Below are positions 23,015-29,119 of a stretch of 29,119 nt of DNA, piece by piece. Where the stretch lies: the NCBI GenBank assembly GCA_038134285.1, contig JAYPUW010000012.1:1-29119 (forward strand). Reading direction: 5' to 3'. This stretch comes from UBA3478 sp038134285. Lineage in GTDB: Bacteria > Bacteroidota > Bacteroidia > Flavobacteriales > Flavobacteriaceae. The position numbers and the translations under genes are program-made. The notes under the pieces were generated by a model, which ran no database searches, was not told where the DNA came from, and saw nothing but the letters and a program-made list of their open reading frames with translations. How positions within the stretch are numbered: position 1 is the stretch's first letter; the number at the start of each line of letters is the position of its first letter.

Positions 23015-25558
23015 ATGAAGACATTATTACGTCCTATATTTTTGAACGTATTGCTACTGTGCTTGGTAAGTTTTACTGCAGCTCAAGATTTCAAGCCAAA
23101 GAGTAGCTCGGAGATTTTTCAGGATCTTCAGCAGTTAAATTTTTTGGGTAATGTTTTGTATGTTGCTGCGCATCCTGATGATGAAAATACCAGACTCATC
23201 TCGTATCTCACACATAACACTCATGCTACCACCGCTTATTTGTCGTTAACCCGAGGAGATGGAGGTCAAAATCTGATAGGTGCCGAAATTAGAGAATTAC
23301 TCGGTGTACTTAGAACCCAAGAACTATTAGCAGCAAGAAGTATTGATGGCGGTCAGCAATTTTTCACTAGGGCTAATGATTTTGGGTTTTCAAAAACTCC
23401 AGAAGAGACCTTACGAATATGGAATAAAGACGCTGTCCTCTCAGATGTAGTGAAGAGAATAAGATCCTTTAGGCCAGATGTAATCATCAATCGCTTCGAT
23501 CATAGAACATCTGGTTCTACGCACGGTCACCATACATCTAGCGCTATGCTCAGTATGGAAGCATTTGATTTAGCTGCTAATCCGAATGCCTATCCCCAGC
23601 AGCTTACAGACCTAGATACATGGCAACCCTCTAGGATATTTTTTAATACCTCGTGGTGGTTCTTCGGGTCTCAAGAAAACTTTGAACAGGCATCGAAAAA
23701 CGGTTTAATAAGCATAGATGTCGGCGTGTTTTATCCCAGTTTAGGTGTTTCTAATAATGAAATAGCTTCACTAGCCAGTAGTCAGCATTTGTGCCAGGGT
23801 TTTGGTAGGCTAAATAGTAGGGGTGAAGAGATAGAATATCTCGAGTTGCTAAAAGGACTTCCAATAGAGGATCAAGACATATTTCAAGGAATTAACACCT
23901 CATGGACAAGAATCCCAAAAGGAGATGCCATTCAAGCCGTACTCATGCCCATAGAGGAGGATTTTGATTTCAAAAATCCTTCAACGCATCTACCCGACTT
24001 ACTCCGGGCTTATGCATTAATTCAGCAAATCGAAGATCCGTTTTGGAGAGATCAAAAAACAGAACAAATAAGAAGTTTAATTAAAGAAGTTGCTGGCCTA
24101 TACCTGGCTTTTGAGTCCAATGATGCCTATGCAGCCCCTGGAGAGCAGATCAATACGACACTTAAGTTATTAGCTAGAAATGCCTCATCAATTACCTTAA
24201 AAGAGGTTGAACTTCAGGGGGCTGAAATTGAGACCTCCGTTGCAGAACAGCCATTAGAGATGAATAGAACCAATACGATTGTTATTCCTTTAGAAATTGC
24301 AGAAACCGCATCGCTAAGTAATCCGTATTGGCTTAATCGTGCGCCTAGTTTGGGTATGTATCAGGTGGAGGATCAAGTTTTGATTGGCTTGCCTGAATCT
24401 CCATCTGCTATAAGTGCTGGGATTACCTTAGCTTTTGAAGACACCGAAATAACATTTGACCTTCCGCTCATCTATCGCTATGCGAGACCCGATAAGGGAG
24501 AGTTGTGGGAGCTTTTTAAGATCGTTCCGCCCCTAGCGGTTTCTTTTTCAGATGAAGTGGTCATTTTTCCGGATCAAGGCATCAAGGATATCGAGGTCAA
24601 TATTCTATCTTTTGCCCCTAACCAAAAAGGCGAATTGCGTTTGAGCCTCCCGAAAGGATGGAAGGTTGAGCCTACATCGCAGTCCTTCGAACTTCTTAAA
24701 GAAGGAAAAATAGTAGCGTTAAATTTTACCGTGTCTCCGCCCGAAAATGCTACTGAAGCCATTGCGAGGGTGAGCGCTATTGTAAATGGTAAGACCTACT
24801 CAAAAGCCGTTATTCCTATCCGTTACGATCATATTCCTACCCAGCAAGTTTTAGCAGATGCACAGGCTAAATTCGTCCGTCTAGATTTGAAAAAGAGCGG
24901 TGAACGGGTGGGATATATCATGGGCGCAGGAGATAAAGTTCCAGAGAGCTTAGAAGCCATAGGCTATGAAGTTGAGCAGTTAAATCCTGTCACTATGAAT
25001 ACAAGTGAGCTGAAAAACTATAAGGCTATTATACTAGGCATTAGGGCATTAAATGTAATAGAAGGACTAACACTCAAGAGGCAAGAACTATTAGATTATG
25101 TGTCTCAAGGGGGCGTTTTGATAAGCCAATACAACACAGCCAATAGAATAGGAAGTAACGAGGTGCCTATTGCACCATTCCCTTTGACGATTTCTTCTGA
25201 TCGAGTAACAGAAGAAGATACAGAAGTAAAACTCTTAATGCCGAGCCACCCCGTATTGTCGTTTCCGAATAAAATCACAGAAAAGGACTTTGAAGGTTGG
25301 GTACAAGAGAGAGGGCTATACTTTCCTAATCAATGGCATACCTCTTATACTCCGTTACTGGAAACTAACGACCAATCAGAGACCCCTAAACAAGGAAGCT
25401 TGCTAGTGGCACCCTTGGGTGAAGGATATTTTATCTACACAGGACTTAGCTTTTTCAGAGAACTTCCGGCCGGGGTTCCAGGAGCGTATCGTTTAATGGC
25501 AAATATGATCTCATTGGGTGCACATTCATCGCCCTTCGAGCTCTCAGAAAAGGACTAA
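23015..25558 (+). CDS. Large secreted PIG-L family deacetylase
   Basis: The 847-aa protein begins with a signal peptide (ending SFTAAQ, residue 24). It has a PIG-L/LmbE zinc deacetylase domain (about 40-300) with metal-binding A-HPDDE (H53, D55, D56) and the later HGHH (170-173). A central beta-rich part (about 365-600) contains FAPNQKGELRLSLPKGW, like NEW3/NPCBM-associated sandwiches. The C-terminal part (about 633-840) resembles a class I glutamine-amidotransferase-like fold (GYIMGAGDKVPESL, VSQGGVLISQYNT). PIG-L enzymes remove N-acetyl from GlcNAc-linked molecules. The multi-domain, exported form differs from the short cytoplasmic BshB of bacillithiol synthesis, so its substrate is unknown. 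It leads an operon with a Na+ symporter 4 nt downstream. Confidence 0.9.
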   Translation: MKTLLRPIFLNVLLLCLVSFTAAQDFKPKSSSEIFQDLQQLNFLGNVLYVAAHPDDENTRLISYLTHNTHATTAYLSLTRGDGGQNLIGAEIRELLGVLRTQELLAARSIDGGQQFFTRANDFGFSKTPEETLRIWNKDAVLSDVVKRIRSFRPDVIINRFDHRTSGSTHGHHTSSAMLSMEAFDLAANPNAYPQQLTDLDTWQPSRIFFNTSWWFFGSQENFEQASKNGLISIDVGVFYPSLGVSNNEIASLASSQHLCQGFGRLNSRGEEIEYLELLKGLPIEDQDIFQGINTSWTRIPKGDAIQAVLMPIEEDFDFKNPSTHLPDLLRAYALIQQIEDPFWRDQKTEQIRSLIKEVAGLYLAFESNDAYAAPGEQINTTLKLLARNASSITLKEVELQGAEIETSVAEQPLEMNRTNTIVIPLEIAETASLSNPYWLNRAPSLGMYQVEDQVLIGLPESPSAISAGITLAFEDTEITFDLPLIYRYARPDKGELWELFKIVPPLAVSFSDEVVIFPDQGIKDIEVNILSFAPNQKGELRLSLPKGWKVEPTSQSFELLKEGKIVALNFTVSPPENATEAIARVSAIVNGKTYSKAVIPIRYDHIPTQQVLADAQAKFVRLDLKKSGERVGYIMGAGDKVPESLEAIGYEVEQLNPVTMNTSELKNYKAIILGIRALNVIEGLTLKRQELLDYVSQGGVLISQYNTANRIGSNEVPIAPFPLTISSDRVTEEDTEVKLLMPSHPVLSFPNKITEKDFEGWVQERGLYFPNQWHTSYTPLLETNDQSETPKQGSLLVAPLGEGYFIYTGLSFFRELPAGVPGAYRLMANMISLGAHSSPFELSEKD

Positions 25559-25562
25559 GACT

Positions 25563-27266
25563 ATGGTGTTTATTGATTGGATCGTTCTCCTATCGACCTT
25601 GTTATTTATTGTGGGCTATGGCATTTGGAAAACCCGAGGCACCAAAAATATTAAGGATTATGTTCTTGGCGGAAAAGAAGCGAATTGGGCGACCATCGGA
25701 CTATCTGTTATGGCAACTCAGGCGTCTGCGATAACCTTTTTGTCGACTCCAGGGCAAGCTTATCATGACGGAATGGGGTTTGTTCAATTTTACTTTGGAC
25801 TTCCCCTAGCAATGGTGGTTATTATTTTGGTTTTTATCCCCCTGTATTACCGATTGAATGTTCAGACGGCTTATGAATTCTTAGAGGACAGGTTCAATGC
25901 CAAAACGAGAACGCTGACCGCAGTGTTATTTTTAATTCAAAGAGGGTTGTCTGCAGGGATCACCATTTACGCCCCTGCGATAATACTCTCTGCGGTATTG
26001 GGCTGGCCTTTGAAATTATTGGTTGTGGCCATAGGAGGGCTTGTGATACTCTACACAGTCAGTGGTGGTACCAAAGCCGTGAATGTCACACACAAACAAC
26101 AAATGTTCGTGATTATGGGTGGAATGGTCGTAGCCTTGTATATGATTATTTCAGGATTACCCTCTCAGATTTCATTCACTGATGCCCTAAGCATCGCCGA
26201 CCAATCGGGTAAGTTAGAGGTATTTGATTTTAGTATAGATCCGAATAATCGTTACACATTCTGGAGTGGAATAACAGGTGGATTCTTTCTAGCGCTCTCT
26301 TACTTTGGAACCGATCAAAGTCAGGTACAACGCTATCTCTCTGGTAAATCGAAGCGAGATAACCAAATTGGACTAGCTTTTAATGGAATTTTCAAAATTC
26401 CGATGCAGTTTCTCATACTCTTTGTCGGGGTAATGGTGTTTGTTTTCTATCAATTCAATGCCACTCCAATCCATTTTAATCCTGTCGCTAGAGCGGCCCT
26501 GCAAGCACCAGAGTACCGCGTTGAGTACGAAGATTTAAGTACCCAGTTAGCCGTCATCCAAAAAGAAAAACAGCAGATCTTGATGCGCACCATAGAAGCG
26601 CAAAAAACCAATACAACAGCTGAGAGGGCCGCATTCAAAGACCAGCTTCAGCGCCTAGATCTCACAGAAAACGAATTGAGAACCAAGGCAAAAGAATTAG
26701 TAACTCAGGCAGATCCGAGCATTGATACTAATGATAAGGATTATGTCTTTATCTACTACATTCTAAACAACCTCCCCATAGGTCTCATAGGATTGTTACT
26801 CGCGGTAATACTATCAGCAGCAATGTCTTCAACTGCTTCTGAATTAAATGCACTAGGCACGATCACCACCCTGGATATTTATCAGCGCTATGCGGTTGGC
26901 CCCGCAGCTGCTGGGCATGATTTACGAATGGCAAAAGTCTTTACGCTCGTTTGGGGAATCATTGCTATTGCCATTGCTTCTGTGGCTAGTTTATTTGAGA
27001 ACCTCATTCAACTGGTCAACATTGTAGGCTCTATCTTTTACGGAAACGTGTTAGGAATTTTTCTGCTCGCTTTTTTCTTCAAGCAGATTCAGGGTAAAGC
27101 CGTCTTTTATGCTGCTATTATCACCCAAATTCTAGTTATTATCGTCTTTTATGTAGATGTCATGTCTTACCTCTGGCTGAATCTTGTAGGTTGTCTTTTG
27201 GTTATTATGATTGCACAGCTCTTGCAGGTGTTGATGAAAGGGCTTGGTAAATTGGAAATAAAATAA
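25563..27266 (+). CDS. Sodium:solute symporter (SSS family)
   Basis: The 567-aa protein is a Na+-coupled uptake carrier with about 13 hydrophobic segments. The family pattern is clear: a first TM followed by DYVLGGKEANWATIGLSVMATQASAITFLSTPGQAY, then the GGTKAV loop, SYFGTDQSQVQRYLSGKS in the middle, and AAMSSTASELNALGTITTLDIYQRY, where the conserved Ser/Thr residues are part of the Na2 site region. Residues about 317-392 form a charged, coiled-coil-like stretch between TMs. ATG at 25563 is chosen; a longer GTG frame from 25518 overlaps the deacetylase end without adding membrane-protein sequence. The operon suggests that it imports a product of the PIG-L enzyme, perhaps an amino sugar derivative (inference). 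Confidence 0.92.
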   Translation: MVFIDWIVLLSTLLFIVGYGIWKTRGTKNIKDYVLGGKEANWATIGLSVMATQASAITFLSTPGQAYHDGMGFVQFYFGLPLAMVVIILVFIPLYYRLNVQTAYEFLEDRFNAKTRTLTAVLFLIQRGLSAGITIYAPAIILSAVLGWPLKLLVVAIGGLVILYTVSGGTKAVNVTHKQQMFVIMGGMVVALYMIISGLPSQISFTDALSIADQSGKLEVFDFSIDPNNRYTFWSGITGGFFLALSYFGTDQSQVQRYLSGKSKRDNQIGLAFNGIFKIPMQFLILFVGVMVFVFYQFNATPIHFNPVARAALQAPEYRVEYEDLSTQLAVIQKEKQQILMRTIEAQKTNTTAERAAFKDQLQRLDLTENELRTKAKELVTQADPSIDTNDKDYVFIYYILNNLPIGLIGLLLAVILSAAMSSTASELNALGTITTLDIYQRYAVGPAAAGHDLRMAKVFTLVWGIIAIAIASVASLFENLIQLVNIVGSIFYGNVLGIFLLAFFFKQIQGKAVFYAAIITQILVIIVFYVDVMSYLWLNLVGCLLVIMIAQLLQVLMKGLGKLEIK

Positions 27267-27268
27267 AA

Positions 27269-27892
27269 ATGATACTCCCAAGACTTCAAATTACCATTGA
27301 AAAAGTAGTTCAGATGAGCGTTCCGGATGAACGACTAGAAGTTTTACGACAGCTTGAGGAGTATATTCAATCTAAAATCGACCAAAGAGAAGAGGTCAAC
27401 CTCAATTTCATTTGTACGCACAATTCGCGACGAAGTCAATTCGCTCAAATTTGGGCGCAAACCGCAGCTGATTATTATAGTATTCCAGCAAAGTGTTATT
27501 CTGGGGGGGTTGAGGTGACCGCCTTTAATGAGAGAGCCGTTGAATCAATCAAAAGAAATGGCTTTAAGGTTGAAACTAATGGGGGTGCCAATCCTCACTA
27601 TTCTATTTTTCATTCAGAAGATCGTCATCCGATTTTGGCTTTTTCAAAGCTTTTTGATGATCCCATCAATAAGGCTGGTCAATTTGCTGCGGTGATGACA
27701 TGTTCTCATGCAGATGAGAATTGTCCATTTATTCCGGGAACTGAGAAAAAAATCTCCGTTCGCTACGAAGACCCAAAGGAATTTGATGGTACCCCTGAAG
27801 AATCTCAGATGTATCACGCTCGATCAATGCAGATCGCAAGCGAAATGTTTTATGTTTTTTCAAAAGTGAGAGGACTCAAAGATGATGAGTAG
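27269..27892 (+). CDS. ArsC/LMW-phosphatase-fold protein
   Basis: The 207-aa protein has the LMW protein-tyrosine-phosphatase/arsenate-reductase P-loop C49-THNSR-R55-S (CX5R) after a helical N-terminal extension of about 45 residues. Two further Cys in MTC145SHADENC152P have the 7-residue spacing of the Cys82/Cys89 redox pair of thioredoxin-linked ArsC. The nearby EDPKEFDG matches the catalytic Asp loop. Thus the machinery for a thiol-cascade reductase is present, though a phosphatase role is possible. The P-loop Cys of ArsC (CTGNSCRS) is Arg here. No arsR or arsenite exporter is near. It begins 2 nt after the symporter stop, so it is in the PIG-L operon. Confidence 0.88.
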   Translation: MILPRLQITIEKVVQMSVPDERLEVLRQLEEYIQSKIDQREEVNLNFICTHNSRRSQFAQIWAQTAADYYSIPAKCYSGGVEVTAFNERAVESIKRNGFKVETNGGANPHYSIFHSEDRHPILAFSKLFDDPINKAGQFAAVMTCSHADENCPFIPGTEKKISVRYEDPKEFDGTPEESQMYHARSMQIASEMFYVFSKVRGLKDDE

Positions 27893-27957
27893 TTACATCC
27901 ATTAACTATTACTTTAAGACAGTTTTACTTTTATACGATACGCCCTTTGTTATTCGA

Positions 27958-27972
27958 AGTTGTGGCACAACT
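27958..27972. repeat. Short inverted repeat between convergent genes
   Basis: AGTTGTG-G-CACAACT is a perfect 7-bp inverted repeat with a single central base, in the 145-bp gap between the ArsC-like gene and the convergent tail-fibre-like gene. No T tract follows on either side, so it is not a classical terminator. It may be a weak hairpin or a protein-binding site. Confidence 0.4.
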
Positions 27973-28037
27973 AAAATTATTAGCGAATTAGTTTTACTTT
28001 ATAATATTGAATTCTTGGTTGAAATATTTTTTAGATA

Positions 28038-29119
28038 CTAATTATTCCCACTTTTCAGAATTTCCTTTTTTAAAAGAGTTATTTCTGCTTTTAGTTTATC
28101 TAATTCAGAGCGCAGAATTACATTATTTTTTAATTCGTTAATTTCTTTCTCTAATTGGGTAATCTTTTTACTTAACTCCTGAATGGATGCAATACTAATT
28201 GCTAAAATCTGATCGAAGTCAATAGCCCTGTAATCATTTATCATTTTACCATAAATAAATAAATTGTCAGTAGCTGCTTTCCAGTCCATAACTGAGAAGT
28301 GAGTAGGGTTATTTATATTTTCAATAGCCACATGAACTTCTTTTTTGCCTTGAATAAATAATTTGATAACATCTCCTTTTGTGAAATTGTGTGGGGTTTC
28401 AGTTATGACTTGTAGGGTTCCTTTTTCGACATAAGTTGATTTTGCTAAAGCAAAGACAGATGGTATAAAGTTAGATGACTGGTTAACAAGGTTTGAATTT
28501 ACTTTCTCAACTTCCTGTGCGATAAAACCTGTTTTTATTTTTCCCCCATACTGAAGCTCATCTATATATGAATAATTTACCACATTCAATTTGTTCAATT
28601 CTAGTAACAGGTCATGTGTACCCTGATTTTGAATGTCTTTTTTTATTCTAGAATCCGAATATGCGTTAAACTCACTAGCAGCAATTTTCTGATCGGCCCA
28701 AATAGAATAACTAGTAGGAGTAGAACCATTTGATAAACTTGTCGAGCCCAAACCATAAGAAGAATAACTAAGATTATAGGTTCCAGATACAATCGAACTA
28801 ATATACAAAGGTGCCTTTTCTATATTGGGAACCGAAGTACCAATACTAAGTGCACTCTTACTACCATCCCAATGTAACCTGATGTCATCGTTACTATCGT
28901 ATGCTCTAAAGTCTCCTGCATTATTTAGATTGAATTCAGCTGATCCCAAATTTGTAAACTCCCCTGAGGAGGCAGTTGCACCGCCAATTATAGCTCCATC
29001 AATTGTACCTCCATCTACATTAATTGAATTAAACGCTAAACTTCCAATAATTAAATTATTTATTGCAGTATCTGCATCTAATTCATTTTGGTCTACATCT
29101 GCTTGTACTGCAGCAATAG
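28038..29119 (-). CDS. Tail-fibre-like protein with S74 chaperone domain, 5'-partial
   Basis: The frame is open to the window edge, so the gene is cut. A TTG at 28949 is an internal codon, not a start. The visible N-terminal part contains VQADVDQNELDADTAINN and a Gly-rich SLAFNSINVDGGTIDGAIIGG stretch, as in trimeric fibre or adhesin stalks. Next comes a beta-rich segment with HWDGSKSALSIG. At about 28535-28680 is the Peptidase_S74 intramolecular chaperone signature: SDSRIKKDI, NVVNYSY, GFIAQEV. A 100-residue insertion follows, and a C-terminal coiled coil (about 28045-28175, ITQLEKEINELK..., LKAEITLLKKEI) ends the protein. S74 domains assemble trimers and often release themselves by Ser-dependent cleavage before the SD/SR motif. 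It may be a phage-tail or a surface protein. Confidence 0.85.
   Translation of the reverse strand, partial: IAAVQADVDQNELDADTAINNLIIGSLAFNSINVDGGTIDGAIIGGATASSGEFTNLGSAEFNLNNAGDFRAYDSNDDIRLHWDGSKSALSIGTSVPNIEKAPLYISSIVSGTYNLSYSSYGLGSTSLSNGSTPTSYSIWADQKIAASEFNAYSDSRIKKDIQNQGTHDLLLELNKLNVVNYSYIDELQYGGKIKTGFIAQEVEKVNSNLVNQSSNFIPSVFALAKSTYVEKGTLQVITETPHNFTKGDVIKLFIQGKKEVHVAIENINNPTHFSVMDWKAATDNLFIYGKMINDYRAIDFDQILAISIASIQELSKKITQLEKEINELKNNVILRSELDKLKAEITLLKKEILKSGNN

Noticed and set aside
23015..25558. BshB of bacillithiol biosynthesis
   Set aside because: It shares the PIG-L motif, but this protein is exported and more than three times as long as BshB1, with extra C-terminal domains.
25518..25562. 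GTG-started N-terminal extension of the Na+ symporter
   Set aside because: It overlaps the end of the deacetylase gene and encodes a polar stretch not seen in the family. The ATG at 25563 directly precedes TM1.
27269..27892. Arsenic-resistance locus
   Set aside because: The ArsC-like protein keeps the Cys triad spacing, but no arsR, acr3 or arsB is nearby, and its operon partners are a deacetylase and a Na+ symporter.
1..29119. CRISPR array, tRNA/rRNA genes, insertion sequences
   Set aside because: No regularly spaced repeats, cloverleaf sequences, rRNA segments, transposase frames or IS-like terminal repeats were seen on either strand.

Overview
The window comes from a Bacteroidota genome, most likely a marine flavobacterium or a relative. 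The evidence is a SusC/SusD pair with a laminarinase-type GH16, several Bacteroidota-centred families (DUF4252, DUF2490, large PIG-L deacetylases, Reg_prop/Y_Y_Y sensor regulators), AT-rich DNA, promoter boxes of the TAnnTTTG type, and many Sec/lipoprotein signals. I saw no rRNA, tRNA, CRISPR array, transposase or integrase.

Layout. (1) 1-2657: a partial NTF2/SnoaL-like gene converges on a leftward three-gene operon (NTF2-like lipoprotein, DUF2892 membrane protein, second NTF2-like lipoprotein). A strong bidirectional terminator separates them. An HxlR-type regulator is divergent from the operon, with a candidate operator in between. (2) 2815-5833: DUF4252 lipoprotein, ABC-2 ATPase and permease overlapping by ATGA, and a DUF2490 protein, in a less AT-rich block. 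(3) 5953-11383: accessory genes on both strands: an MFS exporter, a metallophosphoesterase lipoprotein, a small outer-membrane-like protein followed at once by an unlisted 54-aa membrane ORF, a secreted creatininase-family enzyme, and a DUF2490/DUF4956 pair. (4) 11776-22720: a polysaccharide utilization locus: a one-component transmembrane sensor with a LuxR-type HTH, SusC, SusD, a surface glycan-binding lipoprotein with three tandem CBM-like repeats, and a PKD-GH16 lipoprotein endo-beta-1,3-glucanase. (5) 23015-27892: a compact operon of a large PIG-L deacetylase, a Na+/solute symporter and an ArsC-type LMW-phosphatase-fold protein, again less AT-rich. (6) 28038 to the window end: a tail-fibre-like protein with a C-terminal S74 chaperone domain, cut by the window edge.

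How the parts work together. In the PUL the GH16 lipoprotein would cut beta-1,3-glucan (laminarin) at the surface, the triple-repeat lipoprotein and SusD would capture the oligosaccharides, and SusC would import them with TonB energy. The membrane regulator probably senses an oligosaccharide in the periplasm and binds DNA directly. The susC promoter carries a 20-bp perfect palindrome whose 7-nt half-sites (TCAATTA/TAATTGA) recur upstream of the regulator itself, which suggests a shared operator and autoregulation. A 16-bp hairpin followed by a T tract lies between the binding-protein gene and the GH16 gene. It probably sets the ratio of binding to hydrolytic proteins and marks the upstream ATG of the GH16 gene as a false start.

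Several starts were corrected from the longest possible ORF: 14757 (susC), 19369 (binding protein), 21599 (GH16), 25563 (symporter) and 8197 (phosphoesterase). The regulator at 11776 appears to use TTG. The genes at both window edges are partial.
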